From Tridacna crocea (Eukaryota > Mollusca > Bivalvia > Cardiida > Cardiidae): DNA of 64,000 nucleotides. The notes beneath the pieces were generated by a model that had not been told where the DNA came from, did no database searches, and saw nothing but the letters and a program-made list of their open reading frames with translations. Positions 44,929-56,337 of this stretch are shown here, one piece after another; within the stretch, counting starts at the first letter, position 1; each line of letters begins with the position of its first letter. Location of the stretch: contig OX031063.1 in assembly GCA_943736015.1 (NCBI GenBank), forward strand, positions 21,435,501 through 21,499,500, given 5' to 3'. The position numbers and the translations under genes are program-made.

Positions 44929-45310
44929 GATCCTGCAGGGCTCAGTGGTAAAGTGTAGGACTCGAGTCCTAATTCCAAGAACCATAATTAATAAAATGCC
45001 TTTGGAACATGTCGACCCGTTTTTGCGAGCAGCTGGGTGTCGCCGGTTCGATGACATTTCCTTTCTGAGGATTGATGATAGGATTCATACCTGTCACTGC
45101 TGCCCAGTGGCACTCAAATTGTTATGTGAGAAAGCAGCCACTGGCTTGGAAGAAAATGCGGATTAATGGATAAATTACCGATTTTACCGATTTGAATGGA
45201 TGAAAAAGCAACTTGGGAAAGCATTGATAGGTACACTGGCCTCCGCGATATAAGTCAAATATACGGTTGAAAACGGCGTTAAACAACATACAGACAATCA
45301 ACAATAATCG
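44929..45310 (+). mobile_element. SINE-like repeat
   Basis: GGGCTCAGTGGTAAAGTG resembles an A-box and CGCCGGTTCGATGAC a B-box, though they are unusually far apart. The body shares ACTGCTGCCCAGTGGC and GCAGCCACTGGCTTGGAA with a stretch at about 59690-59830. The 3' end is GGCGTTAAACAACATACAGA. The exact boundaries are uncertain. Confidence 0.4.
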
Positions 45311-46784
45311 GATCCACATCGGACAAGTTCACACTTTCAGAATTTGTACAGAGCTTTTAAAGCGATAAACAGACTTCATGTTTACGGAGGGGATCATGGG
45401 GGCTTTTGACCGCCTTACCTGTTTTTGGGGTAGGGGATAATGACCGGAGGGGCTTTTGACCGTTTACCCTCTTTACCAAACGACAAAATTCAGGCCTAGA
45501 CCAAATTCAAAGCATTTGCAGACAACATATTGAATGCAGCTAAACAGATGATTTCTGTATGTGATAGGGTAGAAAACATGGTGGGAAAAGGGTTGTTAAA
45601 ACTCTGGATTGTGTGGTAAAGAGTTAAAAGGCCAGGGATAAATTCTTTACTAAATAAGCACATTGCATGTGGTGCCAACACTCCACTGCATTTGCTTATA
45701 ACGATAGACTGATTTTCGGAGAAGATTCTACCTAAAAAAAGGGATTTACGTGTATAACTGTCAAAAATGTAATGCAAGAAAACGCAAATTGGCAAAAATG
45801 ACTGGCAACGATATTTTTCATTATCTGGATGCTGCATGCATGTATTTTGATACTGTTTTCCTTCACTTCAATACATGGGTGCATGAATGCAAATCCATTC
45901 ATTTCAATTGAAATGATTCAGCTGGAATAAGCCAAGATGATATCCAAATTACTTCACAAATTGACCTTATTTGCACCTGACTATCCCAATATACATGTAC
46001 ATACACAGAGCTCAAAGTAAGAGGGAGTGATGGATTTTGAGATCGACTGGTTTAGTTTAGACCTGTTTAAAGTAAAATCGATACACAGTCCAGTGTTTCG
46101 TCCCATTTTCCCTTCGTACTCCAGATTTTTCATCTGCTCATGATTTACATGTAACAGTGTCAGAAGTATATACGACCATTATTACCTCTTATTGTATTTG
46201 TGCGTCCACCATGACGCATTACTGAAAAAAATGTGGGTCATTTTCCTTAAAAGCGTGTCAAAACGCACAAAATCGTGCATTAAGGAAAACCCTGGTAGAA
46301 AATGATTTTTAGGATACATGAACTTGGAAAAGACAAAACCACTGGCTGCCAGCAGCTTGCTCCTGTTTTCCACCATTTGGCACACATTGTTTTCTCCTGT
46401 TTTTTCAGTGTTTTCTACCATTTGAGACACATTTCCTTATCCTAAAATGCCTTCAATATATAATGTAGAGTTTACCAGTCTAACCCCTGGTAATGAGTTA
46501 CAGCACATCAGTAAGATTGAAATAGATATGCTCTTGTTTCCCATTTCATCTTGACTCTTTCCTCAAGAATCCGAATTCCAATTGCGGCTGGCCTGTAACA
46601 AAGAGGACTTTCGATAATCCTGAACAGCATTTTCTCATTTTCCCACAGTGTTTTCTTACCTTACCAAAACCAAACCATTTATCTTCTGTTATGACTTTTT
46701 ATTTCACTCGACCAAGCCAAAAGTTTGTTGTCTTTTAAAGGGTAAAATAATTTTGCCGACTCTCATCATGCAACTTAAGTGTTC

Positions 46785-47290
46785 AATACCTTAAATGGCT
46801 GACAGATGTTTCGGTAACAGACAAGTTTGGTAACATACTTATAGAGTAAATTGATTGGATGTTTCATTAACAAAGTAATTACATTGTGTTTATGATCTAT
46901 GATGTTCTTTACACCTAATGCATGGCTTTGTATTGTTCAAGCCTTTTACTTTTGCACTTTTCACCCATTTATTCCTTTATAGATAGGTTTAAACCATTCC
47001 ACCTTTTTTCCCTGGATAGAAAGGCAATCCACATGGTTTATATATATAGCATAATGGAATGCGGTACATAACAAAATATTCTTTATGAAACATAGTGGGA
47101 ATTACATATTAAGGTTTTAAATAACGAAGGTTTGAACAAAATAAAGCTATGCATTGGGTGTAAAGAACATCAAGATACATAAAGACAACATAATTGCTTT
47201 GTTACCAAAACATCCAATTGATTTACTCTAGTATAACTGTACTGTATGTTAGCGAACTCGTCTGTTACAGAAAGTGAGAAACATGGGATG
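46785..47290. repeat. ~500 bp imperfect palindromic element
   Basis: The left half has ATGTTTCGGTAACAGAC, GATGTTCTTTACACCTAATG and TTGTTCAAGCC. The right half has the complements (GTCTGTTACAGAAAGTGAG, GCATTGGGTGTAAAGAACAT, GGTTTGAACAA). The arms are about 160 bp each with ~170 bp between. Confidence 0.6.
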
Positions 47291-48793
47291 CGGTCAAAAC
47301 GTACCCAAACCAAAACGTACCCAAAAAATTAGTCAAAACGTACCCAAAAAATAAGTCAAAACGTACCCAAAATTTAAGTCAAAACGTACCCAAAGTAAAT
47401 TTTCATTGAAATAATTTCAGTGTTAGTTATAGATTAAAAACTTCACGTATCTTACCTTTTAAGGATGTTTTTAACTTCTGACTCACTTTATATCCTTTAT
47501 ATCCATATAATTCTTTAAACATGAAGCATGGTTTCAGTCCCACGTTACATTCAATTATGGGTGATGTGTTTATGTCAGGACTAATCAGGTGTAACAAACT
47601 AGTTGTCATTAACAGTTTTATTTCATAAAAGATGATTTACAAACATTTGTACACAATGCTACATAGTATTAATTATATTCACCACCCATCCCATTTTCAA
47701 AGTTAACAAATAATAAGTTAGATCTAGTCAATTTAAGTTTAAAATGAAAATGCTCAATGATATTTAGTTGAACATTTTTTTTAACCACAAAAAGCGCAGG
47801 TTACGTTTAATTACACAATCTGTAGTAATTACAGTCCTTCTAGAAAAAAGCTTTTTACAACATTGAAACAACTTCCTCCCGTTTCTCACAATGTTTTTTA
47901 CGCTTCAAAGCCTTATATTATAACGGTTGTTTGCAAATGTTTTCAATCTGGGAAAGTCCAAGATTTTATTGATTGGTAAAGAGTTAAGTTTACAATATTT
48001 TCAGTGCAGAATGTCTTCTAATGTTCGCCCTCTAAATGTTAATATTTTAATTAATTGAAAAATTGGGTAAATATTTATACTTGTAATGATAAGACCGTGT
48101 CACCACTCATAGACAACAAAATCTTTTAAATCTTTTGCTTATCGATATTTAGGGAATTACCTGATGATAAAAATGTTACAAAGAAGAACTTTCAAAGGGA
48201 AGAAAATGAAAATATAAGAAAAAATTCCATCAGAGCATTTAATGAATTAAAAAAAAAAAAACATAAAAAATCAACCCTTCAGTTTTTCATCTAAAGCCAA
48301 CTGTCAAATCATCAATATTTACAATGCATTCAAATAAATAATCAGGCAATATACAGCAGCTTAAATACAACTGTGAATAATTCCTTTATTCACCACATAA
48401 TTATAGTACCGGTATCTGATGCTTTTTCCCTAATGTTAATATCATTTGCCTCAAAGGAGAGATACACACACACACTGTATAATCATGAAGCGTTTAATAG
48501 ACTTAGCTACGTGTTCTGTGATATGCTTCGTTATTTGTTTTAATCATGTAAGGCAAATTTGAAATAAAGCAGAATTGAAAATTATCATCATCAAGATGGT
48601 GAAAACAATTTTTCTATTAATTTGTGGAAAGATGGAAGATAAAAGCACTATAAAAATCATGGGTACATTTTGACTTCACGTTGGGTACGTTTTGACTCCA
48701 CTTGGGTACGTTTTGACTTCAGTTGGGTACGTTTTGACTCAACTTGGGTACGTTTTGACTTGGGTACGTTTTGGTTTGGGTACGTTTTGACTG
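47290..48793. mobile_element. 1.5 kb element with GTCAAAACGTACCC terminal repeats
   Basis: The left end has five copies of a (GT)CAAAACGTACCCAAA unit (47290-47394). The right end has seven complementary GGGTACGTTTTGAC units (48661-48793). The outermost arrangement (a unit with CCAAAACGTACCCAA lacking GTC next to the end) is mirrored at both ends, so it is a true terminal inverted repeat made of short tandem units. Inside is AT-rich sequence with a truncated MITE (about 47870-47985). I found no convincing target duplication. Confidence 0.65.
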
Positions 48794-49370
48794 TAAACCA
48801 GAAACATCCGTAAATCCTTCAAACAGAACAATGTGGGATCTACAAATATGTATTGGTACTTTCGTAAGAACTGAGTCTGCCCCTACACTTTATACATAGT
48901 TCAACCAAGATACACTGCAGCTGCATTTTAAACCATCCAGAATATTCTTAACATCGGGTTACAAAAGATAGCATGGACCAACACGGGAGGTAACTCTAAT
49001 TGTGTTATCGTTCTTGCGCCAAAAAAATGGTGCAAAATTATTGCCCTTTTAGGGGGGTTGAAATACGCCAATTTTTGGTATTTTTTGCTTAATTTTTCCA
49101 GAAAAAAGACTTGTGGGACTATAGCCAGGACATTTATGAACACGTGCACCCGACTCTCAGACTTGAACGATCTTTCTTTGACTTGGAAAAAAAACATTGA
49201 AAAATGAAAATTCGTTTTTTGCAAGGAAAGAGAAGGTGCACGCATGTAAAATCTACTATTTCTTGTTTATTCATCATTTTTCTGATAAAATCAGTCATGA
49301 ATACATCTTAAAATGGTTGTGAAATGTGTTTTTACAGCTAATTTCTGAGATAGGTCAAGCTGATCGAGAA

Positions 49371-49398
49371 ACCGGAAGTGACTTTTTCAAAATGGCCG
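49371..49398 (+). promoter_or_regulatory. ETS plus YY1-like motif pair, possible promoter
   Basis: ACCGGAAGTGA (ETS/GABP-type) followed 12 bp later by CAAAATGGCCGCC (YY1-type) in a locally GC-richer stretch. In animals this pair marks TATA-less housekeeping promoters with the start near the YY1 site. A 90-codon ORF opens at the ATG inside the motif but looks non-coding. Motif matches only. Confidence 0.25.
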
Positions 49399-49877
49399 CC
49401 CCCATTTTTCCTCATTCGAAAATCGTTCGCGTTCCTATTTTCTGTTGTAAATCACAATTTAGTCATTGAAATCTGTCATTCTGAGAACAGAATCCATTTA
49501 AAGTCAATAATAAGTCGCATATGGCATGTTTTCAGTGTTTATTTACTGTTAGATTGCTTATGGCTTGTTCGTCCCAAAACCATTTCGTCCCTTGGCTTGA
49601 TCATCCCATGGTTTTTTGCTCGGGCTTGTTTTCTAATCATCCACAAATAACTTTGAATTTTCAATCACATTTATGTTGCTCTATTCAGTGATAACAATTT
49701 GGACTTGTCCAAATTTGTAAAGAGTTAAAATGCTTGCAGTTCTATTGTCATTTTCTTCGGAAAACTGTTTTTCCAACACATTTTTAGTGAAATTTGCGAA
49801 TTTGAACACTAGATAAAGCCTGAGAATGGATTGTTTTCTTCAAGAAAAAGTGGAATACTGTAGACATTATTCATATT

Positions 49878-50094
49878 TTAACTCTTTACCACACATTCCC
49901 AACTTTAACAGAAGAAACCTGTTCAAAACATTGAGGCAAAAGTAGAAATGCTGGTAACCAACATTTTCTCCTTTTACCACAATATTTTTTACCCTTTCCA
50001 AACAGATTTCAACATTTTGGTTGCATTTATTTTGTTGTCTGGTTATGTTTCCAATTTTACCAGTCTAGGATTTTGTTGTTTGGTAAAGAGTTAA
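49878..50094 (+). repeat. Palindromic TTAA MITE, complete copy
   Basis: TTAACTCTTTACCACACATT start, hairpin GTAGAAATGCTGGTAACC / AACATTTTCTCC, TTGTTGTCTGGTTATG and GTTTGGTAAAGAGTTAA end. Confidence 0.7.
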
Positions 50095-51499
50095 ATGAGC
50101 TAAATTAAGGCCTGAAATTTCATTTCTCTCATATTCGAGTTATGATTTGTAAAGTAGAATTTGTGAGAGTCCCCTTTTTCACAATACTGAATACTGTGAT
50201 TGGTGCATGGCGAGCAAACTTTGAAATACTAATAATAAAAAAGATTGCCATGTGAAGTATTAATCATCTTAGTGCAAGTCCCATCCAATTTAGTGAAAAA
50301 ATGAATTTTGCCACCTTACCCACTCCCGTGTAGTGATATGCTTAGGTAAGCAATAAAAAAATACATGTACATTTCTTCTAATTTCAAAAACTGTGACAAG
50401 AGCCACCAAAGAAGAAAAAGAAGAGAGATGGGAAGGAAATAGATTATTAATAGTTTAAACTGTTAACAGTTTAATGTTGATATTATGATTTCCATCAACT
50501 CTATGTGTTTTCTGTGCAAATTTGGTGCTCGGTGCACATGTTAAAAAAATTAATAAAAAATTAGATTGAAGTACAGGCATTACTTCTTTGGTTTTCTTTG
50601 TAGAGGATTGGTAGTAGGATTGGTTGATGCAGAAAGAAAAATAATTTATTTGGATTTGACTTATTTTATAAGGTTGAGGTAAAAGTTACGACTTTTCCCA
50701 TAGAAATAATTTGGGTGTTTTTCAATGGATTGCAACAGGCCATACTAAAAAATTCGTAAAAAAAAAAGTACTGGTCCGATAAGGAAAAAGTTGAGTGTTT
50801 TGAACTTCTCAAACCTTAGTCCTGGTATGTGGAAAGTTTCAGATTTCTATTTCAAAATCCAAAAAATCATTGTTCCACCCTACAAAAGAAAGTCAAGTTG
50901 ACCCACTCTCATCTTTGTCAATTTTTATCATGGCAAATCTTGGCTATATTAGAAATAAATGACAAAATTTCAATTGTTTTTACATGAATATGTTACATAT
51001 AAATTTTCACATGTTTACCCTATTTCCAGACTGAATAACTTGTGTTTAAATTGGAGTTTTCTTGATTTAATTTCCCTCGATCACAGCTCGTCAGCCATTT
51101 TTCCGATAGCCACCGACGTGTTCCGAAGAGTAAACAAAGGGAAGGAACTCTGAAATTAAACCCGAGATGCGGGGTTCAAACAAAATTTCACAAAAAATAC
51201 ATGTAAAGATGATGTAGGGTCAGATGATGATCTGCTGTTGTCATCTGAAAAATTCCATGTTTAAATATACCATCGTCAGGAGAAAGTTTTTCGTATGCTA
51301 CAAACTGTGAAAAATGTAGATCTAGTTATTTTGTAGTCACAAAAGATAATTTTATTCAAAACTGCAACCGTTGTAGGCCTAGTACATATCTATAGAATTC
51401 ATGACATCTCTCCTCCTCCTCTCTTGGACCATCAATCGTCCGCCCCTAGAATAGACGCCCTGACGATCTTAATCCTACAACTCAATAGGCTGCATTTGA

Positions 51500-52271
51500 T
51501 TTTGAACTTCAATGGCCGAAGGTCAGGGGCCTATGTCATGTGCTGCATGGTGTCCGTCGTGCGTCCGTCCGTCGGTCCGTGCGTCCACGGGTGCGTGCGT
51601 TAACTTTTATTTAAAAAATCTTCACTGAAACTACCAGTCCTAATTTGACGAAACTTCACAGGAATTATCCTGCATTGGTCCTCTCCAAAATTTCTGGAAA
51701 GATTTTTAATCCTTCAAAAACTCTGGTTACCATGGCAATAAAACTGAAAATAAAAACATTTTAAAAAATCTTCATGAGTGTCTTTATATTAAAGGCCTGG
51801 GGTAAAATTGGCTTCATCCCAGGAACCACAAGTTTATATATAGTTAACATGGGCTTCCATATAGAGTCACTCCAATTTAACTTTAATCAATGGAAATAAC
51901 TCCTGTTATGAAAGATTAACTTTTTTACTATTTACCTCCTTTGATTATCAAACTGCAGTGATACATAATTGATTCTAGGTATTTAAGTTTATAGGGAAAA
52001 AAAAACTGTTTTCAGGGAGAATGATTCGATCATTCAAATGATGCTAATTCATGCTCACATGTATGCGTGAAGTATTTAATTAAAAGTAAGGTGAAGTCCC
52101 CCCCCCCGAAGAACTTTACCTTTCATGCCAATGAATAAACCTGTTTGTATTTGCTGATAATCTTCAGTGTTTTCGAAAGACTTCTCTTCTAGGGTCATCA
52201 ACACTTCGATTTGACTGGTGAAGTCTTACAAAGCCAGTGGAGCGATATAGGTCCATCGCGGCCCTCTTGTA
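51500..52271 (-). mobile_element. Short tandem-core family relative without core array
   Basis: It ends at the right with the reversed terminus (GCGATATAGGTCCATCGCGG, CCCTCTTGT). The left part has GTGTCCGTCGTGCGTCCGTC and CTCTGGTTACCATGGCAATA, which resembles the unique 3' part of the 9975 element (CATTGCCATGGCAACCAGAG). The core repeats are missing or reduced to one unit. Confidence 0.5.
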
Positions 52272-53957
52272 TTCTATATATACATAGTCTATTGTGCGTA
52301 TTTCTCAAAAACTAACGGTGGGTCTAAGAATTATTTCAGATCATTTAGCTGAATCCTTTAACACTTCTGTAGGCTTGAAAGTAGTAGATCTATATAGATA
52401 TAGCTATAGATATCTTTATCCATCAAAAAGAATTAAGAGTATTTACAGCAGGGGTCGTAGTATATATATATATCGTCGTTTTGCTTCCAAAACTTCGCAA
52501 CTACAGGTTGTTACAAGCGGTAGTTACGAGGTTTTGGAAGTAAACCGACGATGTGTTATTAATAACCACTTTTGGCAGGTAGCATAAATCAAGGATCGGA
52601 CGGCATAGAAAACATGTGGTTTGATATAGAGTTTATACCGTCTGCTTATTAACCCTTAGGCTGCTAAAGGCGACTCGCTGGCGTTTAACGGACAGCGTAG
52701 ATCAAGACCATACTGCACAGAATGTGCAGTCTGATCTTGGATCTAAACTGTCCGATAAGGAGATATCACTCCCCAAAACATAAATTCAAAATAGCAATAT
52801 TTGAGTTATTATATAGATCTACTATCGAATTGAAAAATTCATTTAAGTTCGTTAGAAGGTATGGGTTGGTAAGGGTTAAATTTTCGCCAAGTCTTTCAGA
52901 AACATAGAAAATGTGGAGTTGAATCAGATTTTGCTTTTTAAGTTTTTACTTTACTTTGAAGCATTTAAAAATGTTATCGAAAGTGGTCGACTTGATACCT
53001 GGCTCCATGAAAGATAATATATTATCAGGAGAACTCGTATCCTGGAGAACTCGTACCACAATCTCGAGGGTACGAGATCTCGATCCTGAAGTTTACCTCA
53101 TTCCAAACTTAGTTTAAGAATATTGATGTCAAAGAGACCTCACCATCGTTATACATATTGTTTCATTTTTTGCACAACTTTCAAAATCTTCTAGAGAATA
53201 GCTCGTAGCCTGGTAACCAACATTTTCTCCTATCCCACGATGTTTTCTACCCTGCTGGAAACAAATTTCATTTTTTTAGGTCTGCTTATTTAGTCGACTG
53301 CTAGTGCAATATTGGAACCAATCTAAAATTTTGTTTTTTGGTGAAGGGTTAAAAATGTTCTGTAAACTGTAGACCGGTCAAATTTGAAATCACTTGCAGA
53401 CGACAAAATAATTATGGCACAGATGGTGAGATTTGCATCAGGGTGCTGATTAATAGCATTGTTTTCTGTCTTAGATTAATTGTGTTTTCAGAGGCTGTCA
53501 GGATCGTCGGATAAATGGTTTGATTCAAAGACTTGAAACTTTTTAACATATGGATGTTCTAAAATTCAATCCGCAACGCTGCCTACAGCCGTTTCATAGA
53601 TTTGCCGTTTTGCCGTTTTGACCGTGCGCTATGTTGTTGTTGTCGGTAGTAAATTCCTCCTTTTATTCTCGGAGCACCTGGGTGTGCCGTCGGCTCCCAG
53701 TCGAATATCCACACAGAATAGCAATTAACTGTACACTGTATTTACGATCGCGAAACGTTTCAATAAAGAATGTTATTTACGTGACTTTTATAATGAAATA
53801 CCTTTATAAGTTTAAGTGACAGTTTGTGCTAAGGCAACACTGAAGAAGCCACTATTTGAGTCTAATGCATAGACTCAAAAATGCTCTTCGTTTTAACATC
53901 TTGATCGAAGCATGGTGAGATCAGAGCTCTAGGCCTTGAATGACAGAAGAAATAGGC

Positions 53958-54112
53958 ACCGGAATTTGACATTCTATAACCAAAATAGATGATAAAATAT
54001 GAAAAAAAATCTTCCCTCTATAATATAAACACGTGTTTATATTATATATAGGGGAGATTCTTTTATTATTTTTTTTATCATTTATTTTGGTTATTGAATG
54101 TCAGGTTCCTGT
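53958..54112. mobile_element. 155 bp MITE with 9 bp target duplication
   Basis: Inverted ends ACCGGAATTTGACATTC and ACAGGAACCTGACATTC (complement of the right end), continuing TATAACCAAAATA / AATAACCAAAATA. The centre is CTATAATATAAACACGTG and its complement. GAAATAGGC is directly repeated at 53949-53957 and 54113-54121. Probably a Mutator-like MITE, about 320 bp upstream of the PGRMC start codon. Confidence 0.75.
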
Positions 54113-54437
54113 GAAATAGGCAACTTGGTTATGCCTCAATACCCAAAATCCATTTGTAGAAAAGTCGTATGAATTCTGTATGGTAACTCTACAGATTTTT
54201 TTATTGGAAAATGAAAGGTACAATAAAATTTATAGAAACATTTCTTTTTAATTTTTTATTTTGGGTGGGGGGGGGGGGGGTGTGTGTGGTAGGCTATATT
54301 CCTAGGCTTGGTCAAACATTCATGAATCTGATAGGTAAAATAAATAAAACGACACCCTTGTTACTTTGATTCAGTGTTGGCGGACGGTACCGCTCAAACG
54401 CAAACGAAACAAAGAACCAGACAAATCATAACAGAAA

Positions 54438-54747
54438 ATGGCCGACGACGTCAAATCTGAAACCAGCAGTAACTTTATGATGAGTTTCCTCACAGAGTTA
54501 GTTTCAAGTCCACTGAATCTTGCTTTACTAGGGGTTTGTGGTTTTTTACTTTATAAAATAATCGCCAGTCAAAAGAAACCAGAGCCTGCTGTTCAGCGAC
54601 AACCAGAACTTCCGAAGTTGAAAAAACAGGATATGACCCTCGAACAACTCCGAGAGTATGACGGAAAAGGACCAGAAGGAAGAACACTACTCGCTTGCAA
54701 TGGGAAAGTCTTTGATGTCACTCGTGGTAAAAGGTTCTATGGTCCAG
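54438..54747 (+). CDS. PGRMC1: PGRMC/MAPR family, first coding exon (partial gene)
   Basis: 103 codons plus one base from an ATG in good context (GAAAATGG). Residues 1-24 are a short N-terminal segment (FLTELVSSP), 25-42 one membrane helix (LNLALLGVCGFLLYKII), then a linker and the start of the cytochrome b5-like haem-binding domain (MTLEQLREYDG, LACNGKVFDVTRGKRFYGP). This matches PGRMC1/2 closely; the Tyr at residue 101 corresponds to human Tyr107 next to the haem. Family members are ER/plasma-membrane haem proteins that support P450s. The donor is CCAG/GTCAGT, the same position as the vertebrate intron 1. Whether it is PGRMC1 or PGRMC2 cannot be told; most invertebrates have one gene. Later exons were not found. 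Confidence 0.92.
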
Positions 54748-54814
54748 GTCAGTGCAGAGCAATTTCCATTTTTTTCATGCATTAATCATATTTTGTAAAC
54801 GTTCATATGTGACA

Positions 54815-55080
54815 CACGGGGTCCTACTAAAACACGCCGTACCAGAAAAATACGCCGTACCATACGCCGTACGGATTAAAACACGCCGTACCAAAATGTG
54901 AGTTATATTGTATGCTTTTTTTGGTATTTTTATATTGTTAAACATATAATCTAACCTAAGTAGCGATATTACTGTCCAATTTTTCATATTTGTCAAGTTA
55001 TTGGTAATTATAGACAATCTTGTACGGGACCAACAGGTGCCCGTTACGCCGTACCAATTACATGAGCGCCGTACGAATTT
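54815..55080. repeat. Cluster of ACGCCGTACC repeats
   Basis: Six copies of (T)ACGCCGTACCA or close variants in two groups: 54829-54895 (ACACGCCGTACCAG, ATACGCCGTACC, ATACGCCGTACGG, ACACGCCGTACC) and 55022-55078 (TTACGCCGTACCAA, AGCGCCGTACGAA), separated by AT-rich sequence. The GC-rich short repeat resembles the subterminal arrays of the 47290 and 43874 elements; probably a small DNA element, ends not resolved. Confidence 0.5.
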
Positions 55081-55595
55081 TGAGTCACAAAAACACTAAA
55101 TTAATAAGAATGTATGGTACAATATGCAATTATCTACTTATTTACGAGTTAATGTTGTTCTATTTCATGTCTTACAGAGGTTGTAGATACATGTCAAGCA
55201 TCAAGCAGATATTTACAGAAGGGAAATAACTCTGTGGTACTGATGAAGTTTATACAGAGAACTTTAATGAAACCTTGGGAAAAAATAAGAAATTGCTGGT
55301 CTTGAAAAATCAGGTTATTGAAAATATGTTGGGAAAAGAAGAAAATGTTGGTAACCCTCCCGTAACAAATTTCATTTGTGTCATCAGCAAATTTGGACCA
55401 TTTGAAAATTGTCGTTTGGTTAAGATTAAATGGTTGTACATAGAACTTTTTGCCCTTAAAATGTTTCCAGACTCAATGACGTGGACTTCTACGATGAGTC
55501 CTTTTGTTTTTAATTTATTTCACTGTTATTATTTTAAACTAGATACTATTTTTTTTCCCCGTGGGGTCCCGGGGGTTTTTTACTTTATAGAATAG

Positions 55596-56048
55596 GGCCT
55601 CGGCCTTTCTCTATGGCATATCGTAGAAGGCGACTAAAATTAGAGACAAACGGCTGCTTTCCTCGTAATTCGTAGGATTGCAGCAGGCTGGGTAGTTCTT
55701 ATTCCAAATCCTATATTTTTTTTCTTGATGTAAATAGGGTTTGGAATGGGAATCAGTTGGCCTGTGGGACCCCGTGTGGTTTAATCGGGGGTATAAGAAT
55801 AAACCACTGCAGTCCCGCGATCGTCACATCTGCCATTTCATCTGGCGGAACAAAAGTGACAGCATGCATGTCGTAAAAGGCGACAAAAGGGGCATCATTT
55901 TGTGTTTCATCCATTCCTCATTTATCATGTTTGTCTTATGTTGTTGCACATGTATGTTATTTTCACCTCGCATTATTGTTTACTAAGTAAGTGCGCCCAA
56001 TATGACCTAAGTTGTCGACGGGCCATAAAACACTATTTATTCATTCAT
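55596..56048 (+). mobile_element. SINE-like repeat with ATTC tail
   Basis: CGTAGAAGGCGACTAAAATT near the start, GGGACCCCGTGTGGTTTAAT, CACTGCAGTCCCGCGATCG, ATGTCGTAAAAGGCGACAAA, AAGTGCGCCCAATATGACCT and a tail of TATTTATTCATTCATTC. Two AAGGCGAC-containing parts suggest an internal duplication. The short ATTC tail fits a SINE/LINE-mobilised repeat; no intact pol III boxes recognised. Confidence 0.45.
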
Positions 56049-56337
56049 TCAGATACTATTTTATGAATCTGTAATATTAAAACTCAGTTATATTTTTTCA
56101 TTCATTAAAGCCCCAATAGCGCTCATATAGAGGTATTTTTGTGCGTGAAAATAGTCGGAATAAAGACACGAATCTGCTAATTATACTCTAATTTTGTCAA
56201 CAAGGGGATAGAAGCGTTCATTGCAACATCGGCTCCTGCTACAGAACCATTTGCATTTTTTCATTATCAACTCTCCCAACTCCAAAAAGACGTTGCTACA
56301 TCTATTCGGAATGATTCTGATGTCCTATATTTGGGCA

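Larger units (their letters stand above)
43874..45468. mobile_element. 1.6 kb MULE-like non-autonomous element
   Basis: About 65 bp imperfect TIRs (GCGGTCAAAAGCCCCTCCGG, TCATTATCCCCTACCCCCAA, AACAGGTATGGCGGTC at the left; the complement at 45402-45463). The left subterminal region has five further GGCGGTCAAAAGCCCC-like units to about 44070. CTCTTTACC is duplicated at 43865-43873 and 45469-45477, and its removal restores an intact MITE start. The 9 bp duplication and long TIR suggest Mutator. It carries a SINE-like repeat (44929-45310) and no transposase. Confidence 0.72.
43861..45626 (-). repeat. Palindromic MITE split by a MULE-like element
   Basis: TTAACTCTTTACC at 43861-43873 and CTCTTTACCAAACGACAAAA from 45469 are the two parts of one MITE. 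The rest (CAAAGCATTTGCAGACAAC, a hairpin-deleted core GGTGGGAAAAGGGTTG and GTGTGGTAAAGAGTTAA) runs to 45626. Confidence 0.7.
42978..54437. other. Region between FBXW7 exon 1 and PGRMC exon 1
   Basis: No protein gene recognised. It must contain the FBXW7 promoter and at least one 5' non-coding exon, neither of which I could place. It holds MITEs, a MULE-like element nested in a MITE (43874-45468), a palindromic element (about 46785-47290), an element with GTCAAAACGTACCC repeats at both ends (47290-48793), a tandem-core fragment (about 51500-52271) and a Mutator-like MITE (53958-54112). Positions 45630-46300, 50100-51060 and 52280-53190 are AT-rich with nothing recognised. Confidence 0.6.

Noticed and set aside
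47290..48793. CRISPR-like appearance of the GTCAAAACGTACCC units
   Set aside because: Units are short, spacers are only a few bases, the arrays are inverted at both ends of an element, and the genome is eukaryotic.
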